The notes below the pieces were generated by a model. It made no database searches, was not told the DNA's origin, and worked only from the letters and a program-made list of their open reading frames with translations. The position numbers and the translations under genes are program-made. DNA of 64,000 nucleotides from DASWZN01 sp036404435. Its GTDB lineage: Bacteria > Acidobacteriota > Terriglobia > Bryobacterales > Bryobacteraceae. Below are positions 42,550-50,594 of the stretch, one piece after another. The DNA lies in assembly GCA_036404435.1 (NCBI GenBank), contig DASWZN010000039.1, positions 124,001 to 188,000 on the forward strand. The letters are read 5' to 3'. Position 1 is the stretch's first letter, and the number at the start of each line of letters is the position of its first letter.

Positions 42550-43571
42550 GCTGTCCTCGGTACCCGCACCGTGGCCGCCACTCGGCCGTCGCGGTTCTCG
42601 AGACGCAGGCTGGCGCGGCTTCCATAGAGGATGCGCAAACGCTCGCGAGTATTCGCCAGGCCCAGCCCACTGGCGTCGGGATTCGCATCCGCCACGTGGC
42701 CGGGGCTATCCACTTCGACCACCAACGCATCGCCGTCGAGCCGTGCGCTGACCACTAATTCTCCGCCTGCTGGCAGCGGCGCGATGCCGTGCTTCACCGC
42801 GTTTTCCACCAGGCTCTGCAGGAGCATGGGCGGAATCGGAACCTCGGCGGCGCCCGGCTCGATCGCCATCCGCACCTGTAGCCGCTCCTCCAGGCGTACC
42901 GATTCCAGCACCAGGTAGTCCGAAACCACCTCCACCTCGGAAGCGAGCGGTACGGTGTGGTTCGGATCGCGGTGCAGGTTGTAGCGCAGGATGTTGGCGA
43001 AGCGCGTGATCATGTCCTGGGCCAGTGCCGGGTTCTCCACCACCAGCCCGCGGATGGAATTGAGGCAGTTGAACAGAAAGTGCGGATTGATCTGCGCCTC
43101 CAGAGCGCGCAGTTCGGCCTCGCTGATGGCGAGTTGAAGGTGGACCTCTTTCTCCCGCGAGCGCCGCTGCGCCGTGAGCGCCACATATAGAATGGTCCAA
43201 ATGGACGTGGCGCCGATCACGCTCACCCACAGCCACAGGGCGGCGCCAGGCTCCCGCACGAAGGTGTTGGAGCTTGGTTCCAGAGCCTGGTTTATCGCGA
43301 TCACCAGAAAGCTCTGGATGGAGCCCACGGTCACGACCCCCGGCGCCAGGGCGCGGAACATCCGGCCCGCATCGGCGTTCAACCATCCTCGCCGCAGGAT
43401 CTCGCGCCGGAACAGCTCCGTCAGCGCAATGCTGTACAGTCCGAACAGCAGATACCCGACCGCCACGGTGGGGCGCCACCCTATCTGCCGGGAGGCGCCC
43501 GCGAGTCCGGCAGCCGAGTAGCAGCCCCAGCCGAGGACCTGGCAGGCCCAGTAGGTCTTCCGCGTCGTCAT
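42546..43571 (-). CDS. LytS/YehU-type sensor histidine kinase
   Basis: 341 residues from ATG 43571, which overlaps the upstream stop (ATGA). Four membrane helices fill about residues 8-145. The His_kinase domain is of the LytS type: EAQINPHFLFNCLNSIRGLV with the phospho-His in NPHFLFN. The ATPase part has LLQSLVENAVKHGIAPL (N box) and GLGLANTRERLRILYG. It phosphorylates the LytTR regulator encoded downstream (4-base overlap). The small cluster with an exported hydrolase suggests that all three work on one outside signal. Confidence 0.92.
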   Translation of the reverse strand: MTTRKTYWACQVLGWGCYSAAGLAGASRQIGWRPTVAVGYLLFGLYSIALTELFRREILRRGWLNADAGRMFRALAPGVVTVGSIQSFLVIAINQALEPSSNTFVREPGAALWLWVSVIGATSIWTILYVALTAQRRSREKEVHLQLAISEAELRALEAQINPHFLFNCLNSIRGLVVENPALAQDMITRFANILRYNLHRDPNHTVPLASEVEVVSDYLVLESVRLEERLQVRMAIEPGAAEVPIPPMLLQSLVENAVKHGIAPLPAGGELVVSARLDGDALVVEVDSPGHVADANPDASGLGLANTRERLRILYGSRASLRLENRDGRVAATVRVPRTA

Positions 43572-44437
43572 CGCGCCGGCACCGCTCCGGGCTCGCCGAG
43601 AAACCGATCCATCAGGCCGAACATCCAATTCGGATCATCCCACATGATGAAATGGTGCGCGGTGTCCGTGACTTCGATCTCGACGCCCGCCAGTTTGCCA
43701 TACTGCCGGTGCAGGTTGGCTTCCGTACGCGCGTGGTCGGTGTACTGCTTGTAGGCGATCCAGGTGCCCAGCACCAGCGTCGGGCTCTTGATCCTGGCAA
43801 TGTCGTCGCGCAGGTCTGCCGAGAACATCTCGTACAGGGCGTCGCCGACCGCGCTGCGGTCCGAGGCCAGCCCCCACGCCACGATGCGCTCAAAGCCGCT
43901 CTCGCTGGCCACCATCATCCTGGTCCCCACGCCCGATTTGACGTAGCGCTCGTACTCGTCCTGCGTCTCGCCGGCAATACGCTGCCGCATGGGCGCCGCC
44001 ATTTCCTGGGCCTTGGCGGGAGTGGCCCCGGGATCCATGATGGCCGCCAGGAACGGATAGGAGTCCACGATCACCAGTTTGCCCGCCAGGGCAGGGTACT
44101 TGCTGGCCAGCGACAGTGCCAGAAATCCGCCCAGGCTGTGGCCGACGATCACCGGGTGATCCAGGTGTTTCTGTTGGATGTATTCCGCGATGCCGTCGCG
44201 GACCCGGTCGAGCATGGGCGCCGGCACGCGCGGCACGCCCGCAAAACCGGCGACGGTGAGGACGTGGCATTCGTAGCGGTCCTTGTAACGCTCCACCGTG
44301 GTGTCCCAGACCTCGCCCGAAGAGGAGAGGCCGGGAATCAGAATCATGGGTTGGCCGTGGCCGGTGACCTTGACCTGGAAAGGAGCCTGCGCAAGCAGCC
44401 CGGCCGCGAGTGCGATTGTCAGCAAAGGTGTCTTCAT
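43568..44437 (-). CDS. Exported alpha/beta hydrolase
   Basis: 289 residues from ATG 44437. Signal peptide MKTPLLTIALAAGLLAQA. PMILIPGLSSSGEVWD gives the oxyanion region, VIVGHSLGGFLALSLA the nucleophile, and EVTDTAHHFIMWDDP the region of the catalytic His. The acid is probably in the LGTWIAYKQ region or nearby, not clearly seen. It is the first gene of the hydrolase-kinase-regulator operon. Substrate unknown. Confidence 0.85.
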   Translation of the reverse strand: MKTPLLTIALAAGLLAQAPFQVKVTGHGQPMILIPGLSSSGEVWDTTVERYKDRYECHVLTVAGFAGVPRVPAPMLDRVRDGIAEYIQQKHLDHPVIVGHSLGGFLALSLASKYPALAGKLVIVDSYPFLAAIMDPGATPAKAQEMAAPMRQRIAGETQDEYERYVKSGVGTRMMVASESGFERIVAWGLASDRSAVGDALYEMFSADLRDDIARIKSPTLVLGTWIAYKQYTDHARTEANLHRQYGKLAGVEIEVTDTAHHFIMWDDPNWMFGLMDRFLGEPGAVPAR

Positions 44438-44836
44438 GGCTCGATGGTGCGCCAGGTTGTCGCAGCGGAGCGGGGAATTGTGATGAGCGGCCAATCCCGG
44501 GGATGGATGGGCGAACCATTTCCCCCGCGTCCTGTTTTATCCAGGTTTTGTCCACAGCCAGCCGTGCCTAACTGACGCCAGGGACGAAGCTTATACCTGT
44601 TGAAATGCGCGCCGGAAGGCTGGCGCGGGCGGGGGATTCCTGGTAGAAAGTAAGAGCCTCTTGCGAGCCCGGTCCGGAGCAAATATCTCGGGGGAGGTGG
44701 TTGTCCGGACCGAGCTCCCAGGGTTCCGGAGCACTCCTGTGGCGCACGCTTTAGCGTGCCGTGTCGGCACTCGTGCCGACACCTGGGCGTCGTGATGAGT
44801 CTCGACGCGGCACGCACGAGAGCGTGCGTATTGGGC
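44438..44836. other. Intergenic region with a palindromic repeat
   Basis: No gene is supported in these 400 bases. From 44738 a repeat begins with GTGGCGCACGCTTTAGCGTG and has an inner palindrome GTGTCGGCACTCGTGCCGAC; a second, degenerate half with GCACGCACGAGAGCGTGCG reaches about 44828. Its left arm matches the element at 50519. Confidence 0.5.
44738..44829. repeat. Palindromic intergenic repeat, family of 50519
   Basis: Left arm GGCGCACGCTTTAGCGTGCC differs by one base from the element between argG and argH. Inner palindromes can form stable hairpins. It sits just after the ilvE stop. Confidence 0.65.
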
Positions 44837-45778
44837 TCAGCGTCCCGCTTCCACCGCTGCGTTCACCGCCGTAAGCCAGCCGTAGCGGTCCGGCTTCGAC
44901 CCGTCGATAATCGCGAAGAACTCCTTCTGCAACCGCTCCGTCACCGGACCGCGCCGCCCGGCGCCCACTTGAATGTGGTCCACCGTGCGGATCGGAGTGA
45001 TTTCCGCCGCCGTGCCGCTAAAGAAGACCTCATCGGCGATGTACAGCATCTCCCGCGGGATCAGCGTCTCCACCACCGGGATCCCCTGGTCCTGAGCCAG
45101 CCGGATCACCGTGTCGCGCGTCACGCCCAGCAGCACTGAAGCGGAAAGGGGCGGCGTCAGGATCTTGCCGTCCCGCACCACGAAGATGTTCTCGCCCGAG
45201 CCTTCGCTCACGTAGCCGGCCGTGTCGAGGGCTATGCCTTCGTCATACCCATCGGCCATCGCCTCCATCTTGATGAGCTGCGAGTTCATGTAGTTGGCGC
45301 CCGCCTTCGAAAGCGAGGGCAGCGTGTTCGGCGCCATCCGGTTCCAACTCGAAACGCATACGTCCACGCCTTCCGACAGCGCCTCCTCGCCCAGGTACCG
45401 GCCCCACTCCCAGCACGCCAGATAGATCTCCACCGGGTTTTCCCCCGCGAACACCCCCATGTTGCCGTAGCCCCGCAGCACGATGGGCCGCAGGTAGCAC
45501 GCGCTCATCTTGTTCACGCGGACCAGCTCGGCCAGCGCGCCCGAGAGCTGCTCGATCGTGTACGGCACCGCGATGCGGTAGATTTTCGCGGAATCGACCA
45601 TCCGGCGGACATGGTCGCGCACTCGAAAGATAGCTGGGCCCGCCGGGGTGGCGTAGCACCGTATGCCTTCAAAAACCGAGCTGCCATAGCTGACCACGTG
45701 CGACAGAACATGGATCCGGGCGTCGTTCCAAGGGATAAATTGACCGTTGTGCCAAATCTTTTCGGTGGGGACAAGCAT
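44837..45778 (-). CDS. ilvE: Branched-chain amino acid aminotransferase
   Basis: 313 residues. PLP fold type IV: KIWHNGQFIPWNDARIHVLS, YGSSVFEGIRCY, LRPIVLRGYGNMGVFA, catalytic Lys in LPSLSKAGANYMNSQLIKME, EGSGENIFVVRDGKILTPPL and EVFFSGTAAEITPIRTVD. It makes valine, leucine and isoleucine from their keto acids with glutamate. A consensus TATAAT lies 6 bases from the start with no Shine-Dalgarno. Divergent from the HAD gene. Confidence 0.95.
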   Translation of the reverse strand: MLVPTEKIWHNGQFIPWNDARIHVLSHVVSYGSSVFEGIRCYATPAGPAIFRVRDHVRRMVDSAKIYRIAVPYTIEQLSGALAELVRVNKMSACYLRPIVLRGYGNMGVFAGENPVEIYLACWEWGRYLGEEALSEGVDVCVSSWNRMAPNTLPSLSKAGANYMNSQLIKMEAMADGYDEGIALDTAGYVSEGSGENIFVVRDGKILTPPLSASVLLGVTRDTVIRLAQDQGIPVVETLIPREMLYIADEVFFSGTAAEITPIRTVDHIQVGAGRRGPVTERLQKEFFAIIDGSKPDRYGWLTAVNAAVEAGR

Positions 45779-45784
45779 GGTGTC

Positions 45785-45790
45785 ATTATA
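45785..45790 (-). promoter_or_regulatory. Candidate -10 of ilvE
   Basis: TATAAT on the minus strand, 6 bases before the ATG of ilvE (45778). The plus strand of the same spot offers TATAAG for the HAD gene starting at 45819. Confidence 0.5.
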
Positions 45791-45818
45791 AGGCTATGGA
45801 GCGCCGAGGAGCATCGCG

Positions 45819-46427
45819 GTGAGGTACGACGCAATCCTGTTCGATTTCGACGGCGTGCTCGCCGACACCGAGCCCGTCCACTTCGCCGCCTGGCGCGAGA
45901 TCCTGCGTCCTTTCGGCATTGATCTCGATTGGGACACCTACCGTCAGCGCGGCATGGGCCGGCCCGACCTGACCTTGCTCGAATCCCTGGGAGCGCTCGC
46001 CGATCCGCCGGTTGGTCTCGACGTTCTGGCGCCCTGGCTGCCGAACAAGCGGAAGCGGTTCGTCGAGCTGGCCCTTCGGACCCAGCCCCTCTCGGTAGCC
46101 AGCATCGAGTTCATTCAGTCGCTACCTGAGTATAAGCTCGCGATTGTAACCTCAAGCGATAGATCCGAGATTGAGCCGCTGCTCGCGTGGGCCGGAGTCC
46201 GCGACCGCTTCGAAGCCCTCGTCTGCGGCGGCGAAGCCCCGCATCCCAAGCCGGCCCCCGATCCCTACCTGCTGGCAGCCGATCTTGTGCACGCCCGGAG
46301 GCCGCTCGTCGTCGAGGACTCTACGGCTGGCCTCGCCAGCGCCCTAACGGCTGGCTTCGAAGTAGTGCGCGTCGCCAGCACCAGGGAGACGCCCGCCGCC
46401 GTCCTAGCGGCCCTTGATAGCTACTGA
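45819..46427 (+). CDS. HAD-superfamily hydrolase, beta-phosphoglucomutase/phosphatase type
   Basis: 202 residues from GTG 45819 with GAGGAG upstream. HAD motif I is ILFDFDGVLADTEPVHFAAW (nucleophile and general acid Asp), motif II LAIVTSSDRSEIEP, motif III Lys in PHPKPAPDPYL, and motif IV VVEDSTAGLASALTAG. The helical cap (VHFAAWREILRPF) fits subfamily I phosphatases and beta-phosphoglucomutase relatives. Substrate not predictable. Confidence 0.92.
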   Translation: MRYDAILFDFDGVLADTEPVHFAAWREILRPFGIDLDWDTYRQRGMGRPDLTLLESLGALADPPVGLDVLAPWLPNKRKRFVELALRTQPLSVASIEFIQSLPEYKLAIVTSSDRSEIEPLLAWAGVRDRFEALVCGGEAPHPKPAPDPYLLAADLVHARRPLVVEDSTAGLASALTAGFEVVRVASTRETPAAVLAALDSY

Positions 46428-46562
46428 AACGAATACTCCCGGGCCGCGTCGCGAGGCTTGCCTGGGGCTCCCACCTGCTCTATCCTAATACGGAGTCGCC
46501 GCCGCGAGTACAGTCTAAGGGTCGTGGCTCAAACTGCGAGACCTTCGGGAAGGTGCATTGAA

Positions 46563-47603
46563 ATGATATGCTTACGGGAACATCCGTTGGTTCTGGCCAC
46601 TCTGGTGCTGGTGACGTGCGTTTTGGCAAGCCCCCGGGCCAACGCGCAAGCGAACGATCTGATCAACGCGGCTGGCAAGGGCGACTTGCCCCGTGTCAAG
46701 GCGCTGCTCGACGCCGGATCCGATGTGAACGCCAGGCTCAGCGATGGTCATACGGCGCTGATCGCGGCATCGGAGAACGGCCGCCTGGAGGTGGTGCGGC
46801 TGTTGCTCGACGCCAAAGCCGACGTGAACGCCAGGCTGGGCGGTGGCCAGACGGCGTTGTTTATGGCGTCGTGGAGGGGCCACCTGGAGGTGGTGCACGC
46901 GCTGCTCGACGCCAAGGCCGATGCAAACGTCAAGACGGATAGCGGCAAAACGGCACTGATTGCGGCAGCACAATGGGGCCGCACGGATGTAGTTCGGATG
47001 CTCATCGAGGCCAAAGCCGATGTGAACGCCAAGCGAGACGACGGCACCACCGCGTTGATGGCGGCGTCGGAGAACGGCCACCAGGAGGTGGTGCAAGCGT
47101 TGCTCGGCGCAGGGGCGGTCCGCGCGCAGGTTCCGACGCCGACGTACCCGCCGCCCGTTCCCGTTGCGTCGGTCCCAGACGCTTTGGCGCAACCGGGTTG
47201 CGAGCTAACGCCCAGCCAAGCTGCCTCACCCGTCACCCCGCCGCCCGCCGCCCCGGCTCCGGTTACGCCAGACAAGCACAAACATGGAAGGGCAGGTGCT
47301 GGGGCCGCCGTCGGCTATGTGAAGTATGTAGATGATATCTTTGCAGGCTTGAATTTCAGGTACAACGTCACCTTTGACCATGGGCAAGAGACAGACAGCA
47401 ATCTCCAGGGGCAAACGACTCTCACGGGGGAGCATCACTGGGGCGACACCGTATGGGGGCCCGGTGCTTCTTTCGCTCTAGTATGCGGTCACCTGGTAAT
47501 CGTAAATGGAACCGGGACCAAATTCCAACCTGGAACGAACAAATCGTGTTTCGTATCGGCAGATGCCACCGGCAAGCAGACCGTGAGCGGCTGTACGCCG
47601 TGA
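46563..47603 (+). CDS. Exported ankyrin-repeat protein with unknown C-terminal domain
   Basis: 346 residues from ATG 46563. Signal peptide ends near residue 28 (VLASPRANAQA). Five ankyrin repeats cover about residues 30-190: each has the pattern DxTALMAAxxxGHxEVVxxLLxAKADVNA. A Pro-rich linker follows, then a C-terminal domain of about 120 residues (HGRAGAGAAVGYVKYVDDIF onward) with FALVCGHLVIVNGTG and a possible Cys pair. Bacterial exported ankyrin proteins often act with periplasmic enzymes; role here unknown. Confidence 0.8.
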   Translation: MICLREHPLVLATLVLVTCVLASPRANAQANDLINAAGKGDLPRVKALLDAGSDVNARLSDGHTALIAASENGRLEVVRLLLDAKADVNARLGGGQTALFMASWRGHLEVVHALLDAKADANVKTDSGKTALIAAAQWGRTDVVRMLIEAKADVNAKRDDGTTALMAASENGHQEVVQALLGAGAVRAQVPTPTYPPPVPVASVPDALAQPGCELTPSQAASPVTPPPAAPAPVTPDKHKHGRAGAGAAVGYVKYVDDIFAGLNFRYNVTFDHGQETDSNLQGQTTLTGEHHWGDTVWGPGASFALVCGHLVIVNGTGTKFQPGTNKSCFVSADATGKQTVSGCTP

Positions 47604-47895
47604 TCTCTGGGGGACCCTGGCAGCGCGGGATGAAGGCGTCTCCCCGGGTGGTGTTCCTGCGGCGGGGCGCCCAGCCGCGGTCGAGTGCATGCAATCCCGG
47701 GTAACGCGCGCGCAGGCAGCCCAAGCAACCCACGAAGGCCGCGCTCCCGGTGGCGACCTCGCGGGCGTGGTCGCTTTCGGTTGGGCGGTGACTCCCAGCG
47801 GCGGCGCTGTTCGCAGCTGCTGATAACGGATATTATGTAAATTGATGAACACGCCCACCCAACACCACTCAGGCCATCGCCACCGCTAATGTAGC

Positions 47896-48219
47896 TTGGA
47901 TACAGCGATATCGCCATACAAACCTCGCCCGCCACATCAGGTCCTCACCCTCCGAGCCAACCGCAGCTACAAGCAAGCCGCCTCCGGAGCCGGGATCGCC
48001 CGCGACGCCATCTCGTTCAACCTCGTCGAGAACAATAACCGCGAGTGGGCCGACAATGCCAGCTTCAGCATCGGGGTCTCCGACCTGGACGCCCTCTACG
48101 CGGAGTACCGGGGCCTCCCCGCCCGGGTCGGCCCTCTCGAGGAGAAGGCGTGGGGGCGGCCCGAGTTCCACATGATCGTTCCGTCCGGCGTCTGCCTTCA
48201 GTTCTACGCCGCTGAGTAG
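47896..48219 (+). pseudogene. C-terminal part of a VOC/glyoxalase-fold protein
   Basis: The frame from TTG 47896 gives SFSIGVSDLDALYAEYRGLP and PLEEKAWGRPEFHMIVPSGV, the second half of a VOC-fold domain with the metal-site Glu region near the end. A whole domain needs about 120 residues and the first beta-alpha-beta unit is poor or missing, so this looks like a gene that has lost its 5' part. It could still be a short real gene with a TTG start. Confidence 0.5.
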
Positions 48220-48274
48220 CTGCAGGATCCGCTGCGCTTCCAGGGCCGCCGCTTGACTTCCCCTCCCTCCTGTG

Positions 48275-48308
48275 CTTGAATATTCATTCTGACGCATTTT
48301 TATTCATC
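48275..48308 (+). promoter_or_regulatory. Two ARG-box-like operator sites
   Basis: Box 1 at 48277-48290 reads TGAATATTCATTCT and box 2 at 48293-48306 reads CGCATTTTTATTCA; the ArgR consensus is TGAAT-4-ATTCA with A/T inside. They are in tandem 16 bases apart, like ArgR operators. They lie 22-50 bases before the argF start, and the operon ends with argR, so feedback control by arginine is likely. Confidence 0.6.
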
Positions 48309-48327
48309 ACCAACAAGGAGCCCCGAA

Positions 48328-49272
48328 ATGCCCGCCGGTGTCCCTGCCGGTCCGATCTTGAAAGCCTCCGCCGGCGACTTCGCCAGCGACCTCGACCTCT
48401 CCTGCCCTGAGGTCGGCTACCTCCTCGACCTGGCCGCCCAAGTCAAAGCCTCCCCTGCCCCTTTTGCCGACGCCCTCCGCGGCCGCTCCCTCAGCCTCCT
48501 TTTCGAGAAACCTTCCCTCAGAACGCGGCTCACCTTCGAGCTGGCCATGAAGCAGTTGGGTGGCGACTCGATCCTCAGCAACGGCATCATCGGTGAGCGC
48601 GAGCCGCTCCAGGACGTCGCCCGAAACCTCGACCGCTGGACTCAAGGCATCGTAGCCCGCGTCTTCTCCCAGGCCACCGTGGACGAGCTCGCCCGTTGGT
48701 CGAAAGTCCCCGTAGTCAACGCGCTCAGCGATCTGTACCATCCTTGCCAGGCCCTGGCCGACATGCTAACCCTGCGCGAGCACTTCAGCGCGCTCGCCGG
48801 CCTCAGCCTCGCCTTCGTCGGCGACGGCAACAACGTCGCGCATTCCCTCATGCTCTCCGCCCTCCGCCTGGGCGTGAACTTCAGTCTGGCCACGCCTCCC
48901 GGCTATGAGGCCAACCCGGACGTCGTGTCCCAAGCCTCTGCCCTCGCCGCGGTCTCGGGTGCCCGGCTCCGGATCACCACCGATCCCGAAGAGGCCGTCG
49001 CCGGTGCCAGCGCCGTCTACACCGACGTCTGGGCCAGCATGGGCACCGAGCACGAAGCCGAAAAGCGCCGCAAGGCATTCCGCGCCTACCAAGTCACCGA
49101 AAACCTGTTCGCGCTCGCCGCCCCCGACGCCATCTTCATGCATTGCCTGCCCGCCCACCGCGGCGAAGAGGTCACCGACGAAGTCATCGAATCGCCCCAA
49201 TCGGCCGTTTTCGATCAGGCCGAGAATCGACTTCATACTCAGAAGGCTTTGTTATTGATGTTGCTGGACTAA
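48328..49272 (+). CDS. argF: Ornithine carbamoyltransferase
   Basis: 314 residues. Carbamoyl-phosphate motif FEKPSLRTRLTFELA; DLYHPCQALADMLTL; LAFVGDGNNVAHSLM; ornithine motif VWASMGTEHEAEKR; HCLPAHRGEEVTDEVIE with the catalytic Cys. It makes citrulline from ornithine and carbamoyl phosphate. The AAGGAG upstream is 8 bases before ATG. First gene of argFGHR, with ARG-box-like sites in front. Confidence 0.96.
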   Translation: MPAGVPAGPILKASAGDFASDLDLSCPEVGYLLDLAAQVKASPAPFADALRGRSLSLLFEKPSLRTRLTFELAMKQLGGDSILSNGIIGEREPLQDVARNLDRWTQGIVARVFSQATVDELARWSKVPVVNALSDLYHPCQALADMLTLREHFSALAGLSLAFVGDGNNVAHSLMLSALRLGVNFSLATPPGYEANPDVVSQASALAAVSGARLRITTDPEEAVAGASAVYTDVWASMGTEHEAEKRRKAFRAYQVTENLFALAAPDAIFMHCLPAHRGEEVTDEVIESPQSAVFDQAENRLHTQKALLLMLLD

Positions 49273-49279
49273 GGACTCC

Positions 49280-50494
49280 ATGATCAAACCCAAGAAAGTC
49301 GCGCTCGCCTACTCGGGCGGCCTTGATACGTCCATCATTATTCCCTGGCTCAAGGAGAACTACGGCTGCCAGGTCGTCGCCGTCTGCGGCAACATCGGAC
49401 AGGGCGACGACGAGCTGGCCGGCCTCGAAGAGAAAGCGCTCAAGACCGGCGCCGCCGAGGTCCACGTCGAGGACATGCGCGAGGAGTTCGTCACCGAGTA
49501 CCTGTGGCGCCTGGTCCGCGCCGGCTCGGTTTACGAGGATAAGTACCTGCTCGGCACGTCCATCGCCCGGCCGCTGCTGGCCAAGAAGCAGGTCGAGGTG
49601 GCGCTCAAAACCGGCTGCGACGCCGTCGCCCACGGTTGCACCGGCAAGGGCAACGACCAGGTCCGCTTCGAGCTGACCTACAAAGCGCTCGCCCCGCACC
49701 TGGCCGTCATCGCCCCCTGGCGCGAGTGGAGCATCAACTCCCGCGAGGACGCCATCGAGTACGCCGCCGCCCACAACGTACCCATCTCCGCCAGCACCAA
49801 GAAGATCTACAGCCGCGACCGCAACATCTGGCACATTTCTCATGAAGGAGGTGCGCTCGAAGACCCTGCCAATGCCGCCCCCGACGAAATCTGGATGCTG
49901 ACCCGTAGCCCCAAGGACGCCCCGTCGACTCCCGGCCAGGTCACCATCGGCTTCGAGAAGGGCGTGCCGGTTTCGCTGAATGGCAAGCCCGTACCCGCCG
50001 TGGCCCTGCTCGAAGAGCTGAACCGGATCGGCGGCGAGCACGCCATCGGCCGCATCGACCTGGTCGAGAACCGCTTCGTCGGCATGAAGTCCCGCGGCTG
50101 CTACGAGACGCCCGGCGGCGCGCTCATCATGGCCGCCCACCGCGAGCTCGAAGCCCTCACGCTCGACAAGAGCCTGCTTCATTACAAGCAGCGCCTCGCG
50201 CTCGATTACGCCGAACTGGTCTACAACGGCCTCTGGTTCACCCCGCTGCGCGAATCGCTCGACGCCTTCTTCGAGACCGCCAACCGGAACACCACCGGCG
50301 AGGTCACGCTGCGCCTGTACAAGGGCAACGTCGAGCCCGTCAGCCGCAAATCGCCCTATTCCCTCTACTCTCTCGACATCGCCAGCTTCACCATGGGCGC
50401 CAGCTACGACCAGAAGGACGCCCAGGGCTTCATCAACCTGATCGGCCTCCCCATCAAGGTGCGGGCACTGAACTCGGCCGCCAACAAGCCATGA
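49280..50494 (+). CDS. argG: Argininosuccinate synthase
   Basis: 404 residues. KVALAYSGGLDTSIIIPWLK is the ATP pyrophosphatase loop; GCTGKGNDQVRFELTYKALA, PWREWSINSREDAIEYAAAH and SRDRNIWHISHEGGALEDPA are family signatures. It joins citrulline and aspartate with ATP. Seven bases after argF; a palindromic repeat lies between it and argH. Confidence 0.97.
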   Translation: MIKPKKVALAYSGGLDTSIIIPWLKENYGCQVVAVCGNIGQGDDELAGLEEKALKTGAAEVHVEDMREEFVTEYLWRLVRAGSVYEDKYLLGTSIARPLLAKKQVEVALKTGCDAVAHGCTGKGNDQVRFELTYKALAPHLAVIAPWREWSINSREDAIEYAAAHNVPISASTKKIYSRDRNIWHISHEGGALEDPANAAPDEIWMLTRSPKDAPSTPGQVTIGFEKGVPVSLNGKPVPAVALLEELNRIGGEHAIGRIDLVENRFVGMKSRGCYETPGGALIMAAHRELEALTLDKSLLHYKQRLALDYAELVYNGLWFTPLRESLDAFFETANRNTTGEVTLRLYKGNVEPVSRKSPYSLYSLDIASFTMGASYDQKDAQGFINLIGLPIKVRALNSAANKP

Positions 50495-50518
50495 CACTCT
50501 TTAAGAAAGCCTTTGCTT

Positions 50519-50580
50519 GTGGCGCACGCTTCAGCGTGCCGCGTCCCCACTCCTGGGGACGCCTGGAGCGTGTGCGCCAC
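50519..50580. repeat. Palindromic repeat between argG and argH
   Basis: Starts GTGGCGCACGCTTCAGCGTG and ends GCGTGTGCGCCAC, with inner CGTCCCCACTCCTGGGGACG. The 62 bases can fold into a long hairpin. Same family as 44738. Confidence 0.75.
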
Positions 50581-50594
50581 GGGGAGCCTCACCC

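Noticed and set aside
47604..47895. Gene between the ankyrin protein and the VOC fragment
   Set aside because: Frames here on both strands are short and compositionally odd; only the VOC fragment from 47896 shows a domain.
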